A program made the position numbers and the translations under genes. Shown piece after piece: positions 51,777-60,720 of a stretch of 64,000 bases of DNA. Position 1 is the stretch's first letter. Every line of letters starts with the position of its first letter. The notes beneath the pieces were generated by a model. It was not told the DNA's origin and made no database searches. It was given only the letters and a program-made list of their open reading frames with translations. Origin of the DNA: Streptomyces hawaiiensis (lineage in GTDB: Bacteria; Actinomycetota; Actinomycetes; Streptomycetales; Streptomycetaceae); the NCBI RefSeq assembly GCF_004803895.1, contig NZ_CP021978.1, positions 4,650,001 through 4,714,000 on the forward strand. Reading direction: 5' to 3'.

Positions 51777-52607
51777 ATGTCCCACGAGGCTCACGAGCCC
51801 GAGACCCCGCATCTCGACTTCCACGGCACTACGCCGTACGAGGACTACGTCAAGGCGGACGTACTCACCCACCTCCAGCACACCCTCTCCGACGACCCCG
51901 GAGAGATGGTCTTCCTGGTGACGACCCAGGTGATGGAGCTGTGGTTCACCGTCATCGTCCACGAGTGGGAGACGGCGGCCGGCGCGCTCAGGGGCGATGA
52001 CATCCCCACCGCCACCGCCGCGCTCAAGAGGTCCGTACGGGAGCTGGAGGCGCTCAACCACTCCTGGAAGCCGCTCGCCCAGCTCACGCCGGCCCAGTTC
52101 AACTCGTACCGCAGCGCACTCGGTGAGGGCTCCGGCTTCCAGTCGGCGATGTACCGGCGCATGGAGTTCCTGCTCGGCGACAAGTCCGCGTCCATGCTCG
52201 TCCCGCACCGGGGCGCGCCGCGCGTGCACGCCGAGCTGGAGAAGGCGCTGCACGAGCCGAGCCTGTACGACGAGGTGGTGCGGCTGCTCGCGCGGCGCGG
52301 GCACGACATCCCGCAGGCCGTACTGCAACGCGACGTCTCCAAGCGCTACGAGCCGTCGCCGCAGGTGGAGGCGGCCTGGACGGCCGTCTACTCGGGCGAC
52401 GAGATCGACGAGGTCGCCCGGCTGGGCGAGGCGCTGAGCGATGTCGCCGAGCTGGTGTGGCGCTGGCGCAACGACCACCTGGTCGCCACCCGCCGCGCGA
52501 TGGGCGCCAAGACCGGCACGGGCGGCTCCGCCGGGGTGGCCTGGCTGGAGAAGCGCGCGCAGAAGAACGTGTTCCCCGAGCTGTGGACGGCGCGGTCCTA
52601 TGTCTGA
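51777..52607 (+). CDS. kynA: Tryptophan 2,3-dioxygenase
   Basis: A 276-aa heme dioxygenase starting at ATG 51777. Family motifs are TPYEDYVKADVLTHLQ, MVFLVTTQVMELWFTVIVHE with the distal substrate residues, the SGFQSAMYRRMEFLLG signature, and WRWRNDHLVATRRAMGAKTG carrying the proximal heme His. GTGGSAGVAWLEKR forms the flexible lid. It opens tryptophan to N-formylkynurenine, the first catabolic step. It overlaps kynU by 8 bp, and the downstream hydrolase completes the pathway. Confidence 0.95.
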   Translation: MSHEAHEPETPHLDFHGTTPYEDYVKADVLTHLQHTLSDDPGEMVFLVTTQVMELWFTVIVHEWETAAGALRGDDIPTATAALKRSVRELEALNHSWKPLAQLTPAQFNSYRSALGEGSGFQSAMYRRMEFLLGDKSASMLVPHRGAPRVHAELEKALHEPSLYDEVVRLLARRGHDIPQAVLQRDVSKRYEPSPQVEAAWTAVYSGDEIDEVARLGEALSDVAELVWRWRNDHLVATRRAMGAKTGTGGSAGVAWLEKRAQKNVFPELWTARSYV

Positions 52608-53784
52608 GCCGGCGGAACGCGCGCGGAAGCTGGACGCCGTCGACGAACTGGGCGGCAAGCGCGCCGAGTTCGTCCTCGACGACGTGATCTACCTCGACGG
52701 CAACTCGCTCGGTGCCCTGCCGGCGGTCGTCCCCGGCCGGGTCGAGGACGTCGTACGCCGCCAGTGGGGCGAGCTGCGCATCCGGTCCTGGGAGGAGAGC
52801 GGCTGGTGGACGGCGCCCGAGCGGATCGGTGACCGGATCGCCCCGCTGGTCGGGGCGGAGCCCGGCCAGATCGTGGTGGGCGACTCGACAAGTGTCAATG
52901 TGTTCAAGGCACTCGTGGGCGCGGTGCGGATGGCCGGAGAAGGCCGTGACGAGCTCCTCGTCGACGCGACGACCTTCCCCACCGACGGGTACATCGCCGA
53001 GTCCGCCGCCCGCCTGACCGGCCGCACCCTGCGGCCCGTGGCACCGGCGGACGTGCCGGCCGCGCTGGGCGACCGCACCGCCGCCGTCCTGCTCAACCAC
53101 GTCGACTACCGCACCGGCCGGCTGCACGACCTGCCCGGTCTGACGGCCGCCGTGCACGAGGCGGGCGCCGTCGCCGTCTGGGACCTGTGCCACAGCGCGG
53201 GCGCGCTGCCGGTCGGGCTGGACGAGCACGGCGTCGATCTCGCGGTCGGCTGCACCTACAAGTACCTGAACGGCGGGCCCGGTTCACCGGCGTACCTGTA
53301 CGTGCGGCGGGAACTGCAGGACCGCTTCGACTCGCCGCTGCCCGGCTGGAACTCGCACGCCGAGCCGTTCGGCATGCGCACCGGCTACGAACCGGCCCCC
53401 GGCGCCCTGCGTGGCCGGGTCGGCACGCCCGACATCCTCTCGATGCTCGCCCTGGAGGCGGCCCTGGAGGTCTGGGACGGGGTGTCGGTCGACGCGGTGC
53501 GGGCCAAGTCCCTGGCGCTGACGGACTTCTTCCTGGAGTGCGTGGCGGCGTATGTGCCCGAGGGCAGGGTCGAGTGCGTGACGCCGGTGGCGCACGGGGA
53601 GCGGGGCAGCCAGATCGCCCTGCGCTGTGATGACGCCGGTGACGTCATGAAGCGGCTGATCGAGCGGGGTGTGGTCGGCGACTTCCGGGCGCCGGACGTG
53701 CTGCGCTTCGGCTTCACACCGCTGTACGTCGGGTTCGCCGACGTGGAGCGGGCGGCGCGGGTGCTGGCGCGGACGCTGGCCTGA
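52600..53784 (+). CDS. kynU: Kynureninase
   Basis: A 394-aa PLP enzyme from ATG 52600, overlapping kynA. It starts ARKLDAVDELGGKRAEFVLD and has IYLDGNSLGALP, VGDSTSVNVFKALVGAV, VWDLCHSAGALPVGLDEHGV and the PLP lysine in VGCTYKYLNGGPGSPAYLYV (~residue 222). PGWNSHAEPFGM follows. It hydrolyses kynurenine to anthranilate and alanine. A 13-bp hairpin terminator follows, so the hydrolase gene likely has its own promoter. Confidence 0.95.
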   Translation: MSEPAERARKLDAVDELGGKRAEFVLDDVIYLDGNSLGALPAVVPGRVEDVVRRQWGELRIRSWEESGWWTAPERIGDRIAPLVGAEPGQIVVGDSTSVNVFKALVGAVRMAGEGRDELLVDATTFPTDGYIAESAARLTGRTLRPVAPADVPAALGDRTAAVLLNHVDYRTGRLHDLPGLTAAVHEAGAVAVWDLCHSAGALPVGLDEHGVDLAVGCTYKYLNGGPGSPAYLYVRRELQDRFDSPLPGWNSHAEPFGMRTGYEPAPGALRGRVGTPDILSMLALEAALEVWDGVSVDAVRAKSLALTDFFLECVAAYVPEGRVECVTPVAHGERGSQIALRCDDAGDVMKRLIERGVVGDFRAPDVLRFGFTPLYVGFADVERAARVLARTLA

Positions 53785-53790
53785 GCGGCG

Positions 53791-53827
53791 GCGGGGCCGG
53801 GACGCCCCTGCGGTGTCCCGGCCCCGC
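53791..53827 (+). terminator. Terminator after kynU
   Basis: A perfect 13-bp stem GCGGGGCCGGGAC (53791-53803) and GTCCCGGCCCCGC (53815-53827) with an 11-nt loop lies 6 bp after the kynU stop. Confidence 0.88.
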
Positions 53828-53957
53828 GGCCCCGTCCGATCTTCACCGAGCGTGACATCCCCGTGTCCTCGCACGTCACGCGCCTGGTACCGTCCCGGCC
53901 AACGGCTGATCCCTCAACTGGTCTGCCACGTACGGTTCATCGCTGGAAGGTTGGAGC

Positions 53958-54821
53958 ATGACGGACGACGTCGCAGCAGCACGGGCCGCTGCCGAGGAGG
54001 AGTCGGCCTTCTCCCACGCGCCCGTCGAACCCGACGCCACCGCGGCCTACGGCGACCACCCGGACCAGGTGATCGACTTCTTCGCGCCGCGCCGGGCGGG
54101 CGGCCCAGGACCGGCCCCCGTCGTCGTCGTGCTGCACGGCGGCGCCTGGCGGGCGCCGTACGACCGGCTTCACATCAGCCCCTTCGCGGACTTCCTCGCC
54201 CGCCGCGGGTTCGCCGTGGCCAGTATCGAGTACCGGCGCGGCGGCGGCGACGACTCCCTCGCGGGCCGCTGGCCCGACACCTTCGACGACGTCGCCGCGG
54301 CGCTGGACGCCCTTCCGGCGCTGGTCCGGCAGGTGCTGCCGCAGGCCGACCCGCGCCGTACGGTCCTCACCGGCCACTCGGCGGGCGGGCATCTCGCGCT
54401 GTGGGGTGCCGCCCGGCACGTCCTGCCGGCCGGCTCGCCCTGGCGCAGCGGCGGCCCGGTGACACTGCGCGGCGTCGTCGCCCTCGCCCCGATCGCCGAT
54501 CTCGCGATCGCCGACAAGCTGGACGTGTGCGGGGGCGCCGCCCGTCAACTCCTGGGCGGAGACGAGCACTTCGCGGAGCGGCAGCCGTACGCGGACCCGG
54601 CGCTGCTGCTGCCCACGGGCATCGCCACCACCCTCGTCCAGGGCCGTACGGACCTCGACGTGCCGCAGGCGGTCGCCGAGTCGTACGCGGAGGCGGCGGC
54701 GAAGGCCGGGGAGATGGTGGGGGTGACGCTGCTGGAGGACGTGGGGCACTTCCCGCTCATCGACCCGGCGGCGGACGCGTGCGCGGTGGTGGTGGAGGAG
54801 ATCGCGCAGCTGGCCTGGTGA
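53958..54821 (+). CDS. Alpha/beta hydrolase, kynurenine-formamidase-like
   Basis: A 287-aa hydrolase from ATG 53958. The oxyanion motif is VVLHGGAWRAPY, the nucleophile elbow GHSAGGHLALWG (Ser ~138), the acid lies in QGRTDLDVPQAVAE, and the His in LEDVGHFPLIDP. HGGxW and GxSxG are typical of eukaryotic-type arylformamidase and BD-FAE-like esterases. Following kynA-kynU, the likely role is hydrolysis of N-formylkynurenine, the missing middle step. I recall the same trio in S. coelicolor. Role inferred from context. Confidence 0.82.
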   Translation: MTDDVAAARAAAEEESAFSHAPVEPDATAAYGDHPDQVIDFFAPRRAGGPGPAPVVVVLHGGAWRAPYDRLHISPFADFLARRGFAVASIEYRRGGGDDSLAGRWPDTFDDVAAALDALPALVRQVLPQADPRRTVLTGHSAGGHLALWGAARHVLPAGSPWRSGGPVTLRGVVALAPIADLAIADKLDVCGGAARQLLGGDEHFAERQPYADPALLLPTGIATTLVQGRTDLDVPQAVAESYAEAAAKAGEMVGVTLLEDVGHFPLIDPAADACAVVVEEIAQLAW

Positions 54822-54886
54822 GCGCGGCGCCGGGTGGGCAAGCGACGGGGGCGTGGTCCAACCCGTAGGAGTGGTACCCGGTCATA

Positions 54887-54903
54887 CCCGTAGTACCTGA
54901 GAG
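54887..54903. promoter_or_regulatory. Shared 17-bp motif upstream of TCS unit 1
   Basis: CCCGTAGTACCTGAGAG lies 103 bp upstream of the DUF1023 gene and differs at one base from the motif at 59295-59311 before the second kinase. It is a candidate binding site for one or both NarL-type response regulators. Confidence 0.55.
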
Positions 54904-55006
54904 CTACGCCGCAGGTGAGTTCCCCGGTGTGACGCGGACGAGGTGGTCCGCTCCGTAACTTCCCTTCCACGCAGACCCGATGGCCGGGTGCGCTGGAGGG
55001 ACGACC

Positions 55007-56026
55007 ATGGGGTCCGCATCGAAGTACCGCCGTGGCGACGGCGGCAGACGCCCAGACGGCCGTTGGCGTCCAGACGGCCGTTGGCGCCGCGCCGGGCTCG
55101 CCGCCCTCATCACCGGTGCGGTGGTCCTCCCCCTGTCCGCGGCCGTACGGCCGGAGACCCCCGCCCCGGCCCCCGCCTCCCTCGCACCTCTCAGCGCCTC
55201 GACGCTCGACGAGGCGTACGCGGCCAACCGGGTCAATGCCGCCGAGGCCGCCCGCATGGCCGCCGCCCACCACGACCCGGACCGTGCCGCGACGGAGCGT
55301 CGTCTGGCCGCCCCGGCCCGGCACCTCCTGCGGTTCGACGGCCGCGGCTCCGGCCGGGTGACGGAGGTCCTCGGCGACCTCGCCCGGGCCGACCGCGTCG
55401 CCGTCCTGGTCCCCGGCTCCGACACGAGCCTCGACACCTACGGCCGGTTCCACGCGGCGGCCGCCGCCCTGCACCGGCAGCTCGCCCGGCAGGCCCCAGC
55501 GGGCACGCGCACCGCGGTCGTGGCCTGGCTGGGCTACGAGACGCCGGGCACCGTCAGCACGACGGTCACGACGACCGGCAGGGCGGAACAGGCGGCCCCG
55601 CACCTGCGCGCGCTCGTCACCGACCTGCGTGCGATCACCGGCGACGGACCGCGCATCTCGCTGCTCTGCCACTCCTACGGCTCGGTCGTCTGCGGCCGGT
55701 CCGCCGCCGGGCTCGCCGTCGACGACATCGCGCTCGTCGGCAGCCCGGGCACGGGTGCCGACACCGCCGCCGACCTGCACACCCGCGCCCGCGTCTGGGC
55801 GGCCCGGGGCGGTGACGACTGGGTGGAGAACGTCCCGCACCTCGACCTGGACCTGTTCGGCACCACCGTCGGCTTCGGCACCGACCCCGTCTCCCCGGCC
55901 TTCGGCGCCCGGGCCTTCGCGGCCGGCGACGTCGGCCACAGCGAGTACTTCAGCCCCGGCTCGACCTCCCTGACCAACCTGGCCCGGATCGTCCTGGGCG
56001 AGACCAAGGCGGTGACCCATGACTGA
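55007..56026 (+). CDS. DUF1023 alpha/beta hydrolase
   Basis: A 339-aa protein from ATG 55007 with GGAGGG upstream. A basic n-region (residues 1-30, containing a duplicated RRPDGRW segment encoded by a 17-bp direct repeat) leads to a signal/anchor LAALITGAVVLPLSAAV. The DUF1023 catalytic core has VAVLVPGSDTSLDTYGRF, WLGYETPGT, the elbow LLCHSYGSVVCG (Ser) and SPGTGADTA, ending with a DVGHSEYF His motif. The substrate is unknown. It leads a four-gene operon with an acyltransferase and a two-component system and overlaps the acyltransferase start by 8 bp. Confidence 0.85.
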   Translation: MGSASKYRRGDGGRRPDGRWRPDGRWRRAGLAALITGAVVLPLSAAVRPETPAPAPASLAPLSASTLDEAYAANRVNAAEAARMAAAHHDPDRAATERRLAAPARHLLRFDGRGSGRVTEVLGDLARADRVAVLVPGSDTSLDTYGRFHAAAAALHRQLARQAPAGTRTAVVAWLGYETPGTVSTTVTTTGRAEQAAPHLRALVTDLRAITGDGPRISLLCHSYGSVVCGRSAAGLAVDDIALVGSPGTGADTAADLHTRARVWAARGGDDWVENVPHLDLDLFGTTVGFGTDPVSPAFGARAFAAGDVGHSEYFSPGSTSLTNLARIVLGETKAVTHD

Positions 56027-57230
56027 CCTCGGCGTACGCGCCATCCGGCAGGGAGTGCGCCGTGAGGCCGACCGCGTCGGCGCGGCCACCCCACCCGACC
56101 GCGACCGGGCCGTGGACGCCCTGCGGGCCGCCGCCGTCGTCGGCGTCGTCCTCGGACACTGGCTGGTCACGGCCCTGGTCTCCGACGGCCGCGCCCTGCG
56201 CACGGCGAGCCCGCTGCACCACATGCCCTGGCTGGCGCCCGTCTCCTGGATGTTCCAGACCCTCGCCGTGTTCTTCCTGGTCGGGGGTCATGTCGCCACC
56301 CGCAGCCATGCCTCGGCCCGGGCCCGTGGAGTCCCGTACCACCAGTGGCTGACGGCCCGGCTGTCCCGGCTGTTCAAGCCGGTCGCCGCCGTCCTCACCC
56401 TGTGGACGGTCGCCGCCCTCGCGCTGCTGCTGTCGGGCGCCGAGTTCGGCACGGTCCGCACACTGGTGAAACTGGCCCTGTCCCCGCTGTGGTTCCTCGT
56501 GGTGTTCGCCGGTCTGACGGCGGCGACCCCGCTGCTCACCCGGCTCAACCCGCTCTGGCCGCTGGCCGTCGTCCTGCACGTGGACCTGCTGCGCTTCGGC
56601 CTCGGCGGCCCCTCCTGGCTGGGCTGGGTGAACGTGGCGGCCGGCTGGATGGTGCCCTACACCCTGGGCGCGGCCTGGACCCGCGGCGAGCTGGAGCGCC
56701 GGCGCGCGGGATGGGTCCTGCTGGGTGCCGGGGCGGCGGCGACCGCGGTGCTCGTCGCGTGGGCGGGCTATCCGGCGTCGATGGTCGGCGTGCCGGGCGA
56801 GGGCCTGTCCAACCTGGATCCGCCGACCCTGGCCGTCGTCACGTTCGGGCTGGCCCAGTGCGGTCTCGCCCTGCTGCTGCGCGAGCGGCTGCGGCACGCG
56901 ATGCGCCGGCCTCTGGCATGGGCGGCGGTGGCGCTCGTCAACCTCTCCGCCATGACCGTCTTCCTCTGGCACCAGACGGCCCTGATGGCCACGACCGCCA
57001 CCGGCCTCCTCATGGGCCGGCTCCCCGGCCTGCACACGCCGCCCGACGGTCTCGGCTGGGTCGGGGTCCGGCTGCTGTGGCTGCCCGTGTTCGCGCTGGC
57101 CCTCGCGGTCTGCTGGGCCGCCTTCCGTTCCTTCGAGCGGGGCGGTGGCGGCCGGGGCCGCAGGTCGCGGGTGGTGCGGGCGCACCGCCCGGCCGACCGG
57201 GGCACAGCGGCCGAGGCACGACATGTCTAG
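56019..57230 (+). CDS. Membrane acyltransferase (acyltransferase-3 family)
   Basis: A 403-aa protein starting at ATG 56019 inside the DUF1023 gene's end. About ten spans begin with DRDRAVDALRAAAVVGVVLG, where the family Asp/Arg signature lies (RxxxxDxLR type). HWLVTALV, FFLVGGHVATRSH and FLWHQTALMATTA near the C-terminus are typical. Members transfer acyl groups to sugars or lipids at the membrane. It may modify an envelope glycan sensed by the downstream kinase. It overlaps the kinase start. Confidence 0.83.
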   Translation: MTDLGVRAIRQGVRREADRVGAATPPDRDRAVDALRAAAVVGVVLGHWLVTALVSDGRALRTASPLHHMPWLAPVSWMFQTLAVFFLVGGHVATRSHASARARGVPYHQWLTARLSRLFKPVAAVLTLWTVAALALLLSGAEFGTVRTLVKLALSPLWFLVVFAGLTAATPLLTRLNPLWPLAVVLHVDLLRFGLGGPSWLGWVNVAAGWMVPYTLGAAWTRGELERRRAGWVLLGAGAAATAVLVAWAGYPASMVGVPGEGLSNLDPPTLAVVTFGLAQCGLALLLRERLRHAMRRPLAWAAVALVNLSAMTVFLWHQTALMATTATGLLMGRLPGLHTPPDGLGWVGVRLLWLPVFALALAVCWAAFRSFERGGGGRGRRSRVVRAHRPADRGTAAEARHV

Positions 57231-58599
57231 GCTGGGCCGCGTGACGGACACGGGGGTGGGCCGCGCGCTGCGAGGGCGCGTCGGGGGCTGGCTGCGGAAA
57301 CTGCGCCAGGACCTGTGGACGCTCCGGGCGGACCCGTTGCCACCCTCCACGTGGCTGCGCTGGCTGCCGCACGGGCTGCTGTGCCTGGCGGCCTTCGGCA
57401 TCACGGTCGGCGGCGCGAGTGATCTGGTGGACAACGGGCATCTCGGTTCCGGCCTGGCCCTCCTGGTCGCGGGCGGGCAGGGCGGTGCCGTGGTGCTGGG
57501 GATGTGGCGGCCGGTGCCGGCGTGGTGGCTGTCCCTGGGGATGTTCATCCTGGGAGCCGCCACGGTGCGCACCCGGCTGGGCTTCGACCTGGAGACCTAC
57601 ACCTGGCCCTGGACCGCCGCCGGAATCATCGCCCAGCTGCTCGTGCTGCTGCTGCTCGCGCTGCGGGTGCCCACCCGCGCGGCGGTGGCGGCCCTGGCGG
57701 TGACCGGACTTGTCACCTACGTCTTCGAGAACCTGTGGACCGGCGCTGACTACGACACCACCGGCGTGCTCGCCGTCTCCCTGTTCACCGTCGTGGTGAT
57801 ACTCGGCACCGCCCTGCGCGGCCGCCGCGAGGCCCGCGCGGAACTCGTCGAGCAGACCACGCTCACCGCCGAGGAACGCACCCGGCGCACCCTGCTGGAG
57901 GAGCGCAGCCGCATCGCGCGGGAACTGCACGACGTGGTGGCCCACCACATGTCGGTCATCTCCATCCAGGCGCAGGTCGCCCCGCACCTCGTCGAGAACC
58001 CGCCCGACGAGCTCAGGGAGAACCTCGCGGGCATCCGGCAGAACGCGCTGGAGGCACTGATCGAGCTGCGCCGCGTGCTGGGCGTGCTGCGCTCGGAGCA
58101 CGCCGGGCCCGGAGAGCCGTTCGCCGACGCGGGCGACGCGACCACCCCGCACGCCCCGCAGCCCACGCTCGACCGGCTCGACGCGCTGGTGGAGAACACC
58201 CGGGCCGCCGGCCGCGAGGTCGTCACCGACATCAACGGCGAGCGGCGTCCGCTGCCGCCCGGCGTGGAGCTGTCGGCCTACCGGATCGTGCAGGAGGCGC
58301 TGAGCAACGCCCTGCGGCACGCGCCCGGCGCGAGGATCACGGTCCGTCTCACCTACGAGCCGGACGGTCTGGAGGTGGAGATCGTCAACGGCCGCCCGAC
58401 CGGGCCGGCTCCGCCGTCGACGGGGGCGGGGCACGGACTGCTCGGCATGCGGGAGCGGGTCGCGATGCTCGGCGGGACCATGACGGCGCACCCGTGGCAC
58501 TGGGACGGCTTCAAGGTCACCGCCTTCCTCCCGGACACCCCGCCCGCCGACACCTCGGGCATCCACCACCCCAAGGCCCCCCACGGAGGGATTTCATGA
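57223..58599 (+). CDS. Sensor histidine kinase 1 (NarL-partner type)
   Basis: About 458 aa from ATG 57223 (GAGG 6 nt upstream, overlapping the acyltransferase stop); GTG 57241 is an alternative. Four to five N-terminal spans (~40-190) precede a HisKA_3 domain with the phospho-His in ARELHDVVAHHMSVISIQAQ. The HATPase domain shows YRIVQEALSNALRHAPGA (N box) and GAGHGLLGMRERV (G box). This layout matches the DesK/LiaS/VraS-like class that senses membrane or envelope stress. It is coupled to its response regulator by ATGA. Confidence 0.88.
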   Translation: MSRLGRVTDTGVGRALRGRVGGWLRKLRQDLWTLRADPLPPSTWLRWLPHGLLCLAAFGITVGGASDLVDNGHLGSGLALLVAGGQGGAVVLGMWRPVPAWWLSLGMFILGAATVRTRLGFDLETYTWPWTAAGIIAQLLVLLLLALRVPTRAAVAALAVTGLVTYVFENLWTGADYDTTGVLAVSLFTVVVILGTALRGRREARAELVEQTTLTAEERTRRTLLEERSRIARELHDVVAHHMSVISIQAQVAPHLVENPPDELRENLAGIRQNALEALIELRRVLGVLRSEHAGPGEPFADAGDATTPHAPQPTLDRLDALVENTRAAGREVVTDINGERRPLPPGVELSAYRIVQEALSNALRHAPGARITVRLTYEPDGLEVEIVNGRPTGPAPPSTGAGHGLLGMRERVAMLGGTMTAHPWHWDGFKVTAFLPDTPPADTSGIHHPKAPHGGIS

Positions 58600-59279
58600 C
58601 GAGCGGCACCGGCAACCCGATCCGGGTTCTCATCGTCGACGACCAGGCGATGGTCCGGCAGGGCTTCACCGTGCTGCTCGGCACCCAGCCCGACATAGAG
58701 GTCGTCGGCGACGCGAAGGACGGTGAGGGTGGCATCGCCAAGGCCGCGGAGCTCGCCCCGGACGTCGTCCTGATGGACATCCGCATGCCCGGGATCGGCG
58801 GCATCGAGGCCACCGAGCACATCACCGCGACGCACCCGGACATGCGGGTGCTGGTGCTCACCACCTTCGATCTCGACGAGTACGTGTACGACGCGCTGCG
58901 CGCCGGGGCCTCCGGGTTCCTGCTGAAGGACGCGTCGTCGGAGCAGCTCGCCGAGGCGGTCCGGGTGGTCGCAGCCGGGGACGCGCTGCTCGCCCCGGTC
59001 ATCACCCGCAAGCTGATCGCCGAGTTCTCCCGGCTGGACGGCAGGCCCCGCGCCCCGCTCAAGGAACGCGTCGGCGATCTCACCGAGCGGGAGACCGAGG
59101 TGCTCGCGCTGATCGCGCAGGGCCTGTCGAACGCGGAGATCGCCCGGCACCTGTTCGTGGCCGAGCAGACGGTGAAGACCCACGTCGGCAGGATCCTGGT
59201 GAAGCTGGGCCTCAGGGACCGGACGCAGGCGGCGGTGTTCGCGTACGAGTCGGGGCTGGTGCGGCCGTCGGGGTACTGA
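58596..59279 (+). CDS. NarL-family response regulator 1
   Basis: A 227-aa regulator from ATG 58596 with GGAGGG upstream. The receiver (residues ~6-120) has acidic pair DDQ, phospho-Asp in PDVVLMDIRMPG and Lys in FLLKDAS. The LuxR HTH (~160-222) is LTERETEVLALIAQGLSNAE and EQTVKTHVGRILVKLGLRDR. It is very similar to regulator 2 (60717-61382). It probably binds the motif shared by the two operons. Confidence 0.92.
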   Translation: MTSGTGNPIRVLIVDDQAMVRQGFTVLLGTQPDIEVVGDAKDGEGGIAKAAELAPDVVLMDIRMPGIGGIEATEHITATHPDMRVLVLTTFDLDEYVYDALRAGASGFLLKDASSEQLAEAVRVVAAGDALLAPVITRKLIAEFSRLDGRPRAPLKERVGDLTERETEVLALIAQGLSNAEIARHLFVAEQTVKTHVGRILVKLGLRDRTQAAVFAYESGLVRPSGY

Positions 59280-59294
59280 GGCCGGCCGGTGGTC

Positions 59295-59311
59295 CCCGTA
59301 GTACTTGAGAG
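59295..59311. promoter_or_regulatory. Shared 17-bp motif upstream of TCS unit 2
   Basis: CCCGTAGTACTTGAGAG is the near-copy of 54887-54903, 65 bp before the second kinase start. It overlaps an inverted repeat TGAGAGGG (59306-59313) and CCCTCTCA (59326-59333) with a 12-bp spacer, a plausible dimer site. Confidence 0.6.
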
Positions 59312-59376
59312 GGACCTCCTATGACCCCTCTCACTGGGGACGACCGCGACCCCGGGGCGCGCTTACCGTTCTGTAC

Positions 59377-60720
59377 GTGACCGAGACGACTCACATGCAG
59401 ACCACGCCGGCGGGGAACGGGGCCAAGCCGCGCAGTCCGGAGTTCCGGGTGGCGGTGGACTCCCTGCGCGGGCTGCGGCAGGACCTCATCAACGACGCGT
59501 TCGCCTACAGGCCGCTGCCGGGCCGGCGCACCGACGGGCCGCTCGTCCGGCGGTTGCCGGGGCGGCTGCGGGAGTACGCGGCATGGCTCCCGCACGCCGT
59601 GATCACCGTGGCGGCCCTGATCACCCTGGCCTCCTCCACCGTCGACACCGGCGGCCCGGCCCTGCTGCTCGGTCTGCTCTGCGCGATTCCCGTGCTGCTG
59701 ACCATGGTGCGGCCGGTCGGCGCGTTCTGGGCGTCCATGGTCTCCACCCCGCTCGCCTCCGTGCTCGGCAGTCGCTGGGGCGAATGGCCCTGGGCGGCCG
59801 GCAGCTTCGCCTGTCATCTGACCGTGCTGACGGTCGTGGCGATACGCACCCGGCCGCGCACGGCCGGGTGGATGTGGGTGCTGACGGCGCTGTACGCCCT
59901 GCTTGCGGACACCGGCATCGGCCCGACCTACTACGAGTACGGCAGCAACTCCGGGGCCATGCTGGTCATATCGGCCCTGGTCCTGCTCTGCGTCACCGTC
60001 TGGCACATCCGCCGCCACGCCGAGCAGGAGGTCACCGCCCAGCAGACCGTCACCGCGCACGAGCGCTCCCGCCGCACCCTGCTGGAAGAGCGCACCACCA
60101 TCGCCCGCGAACTGCACGACGTCGTGGCCCACCACATGTCGGTCGTCGCCATCCAGGCGGAGGCCGCGCCCTACCGGGTGGAGAACCCGCCGCCGGAGCT
60201 GGAGAAGGCGTTCGCCACGATCCGGGAGAACGCGGTGGCGGCCCTGACCGAACTGCGCCGGGTGCTCGGCGTCGTCCGCGCCGAGGACTACGAGGTCCCG
60301 GACGCCCCGCAGCCCACACTCGCCGACCTGGACGGGCTGCTGGCCAATGTCCGGGAGGCCGGGCTGACGGTGGAGAAGGCGGTGACAGGAGCGGTGCGGG
60401 AGCTGCCGCAGGGCGTGGAGCTGTCGGCGTACCGCATCGTGCAGGAAGCCCTGAGCAACACCCTGCGGCACGCGCCGGGGGCGGGCGCCCGGGTCGAGAT
60501 CGGATACGTTCTCGGCGGCCTGGGGCTGCGCATAGTCAACGGCCCGCCGCCGAACCCGAGCCTGATCAAGCCCTCGCCCGGCGCCGGACACGGCATCACG
60601 GGCATGCGGGAGCGGGTGTCGATGCTGAACGGCGAGATGACGGCGGGCGGCACGGACGACGGAGGTTACGAGGTGGCGGTGTTCCTGCCGGTCACCCTGC
60701 CGGACGAGGGTGACGCATGA
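59377..60720 (+). CDS. Sensor histidine kinase 2 (NarL-partner type)
   Basis: About 447 aa from GTG 59377; ATG 59395 is an alternative and the mRNA may have a very short leader. A charged N-terminus (~70 aa) is followed by five to six spans (~75-215). The HisKA_3 domain has ARELHDVVAHHMSVVAIQAE and the HATPase YRIVQEALSNTLRHAPGAGA with GAGHGITGMRERVSML. It is paralogous to kinase 1 throughout the catalytic part but not in the sensor region, so the two probably sense different inputs. It is coupled to its regulator by ATGA. Confidence 0.88.
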   Translation: MTETTHMQTTPAGNGAKPRSPEFRVAVDSLRGLRQDLINDAFAYRPLPGRRTDGPLVRRLPGRLREYAAWLPHAVITVAALITLASSTVDTGGPALLLGLLCAIPVLLTMVRPVGAFWASMVSTPLASVLGSRWGEWPWAAGSFACHLTVLTVVAIRTRPRTAGWMWVLTALYALLADTGIGPTYYEYGSNSGAMLVISALVLLCVTVWHIRRHAEQEVTAQQTVTAHERSRRTLLEERTTIARELHDVVAHHMSVVAIQAEAAPYRVENPPPELEKAFATIRENAVAALTELRRVLGVVRAEDYEVPDAPQPTLADLDGLLANVREAGLTVEKAVTGAVRELPQGVELSAYRIVQEALSNTLRHAPGAGARVEIGYVLGGLGLRIVNGPPPNPSLIKPSPGAGHGITGMRERVSMLNGEMTAGGTDDGGYEVAVFLPVTLPDEGDA

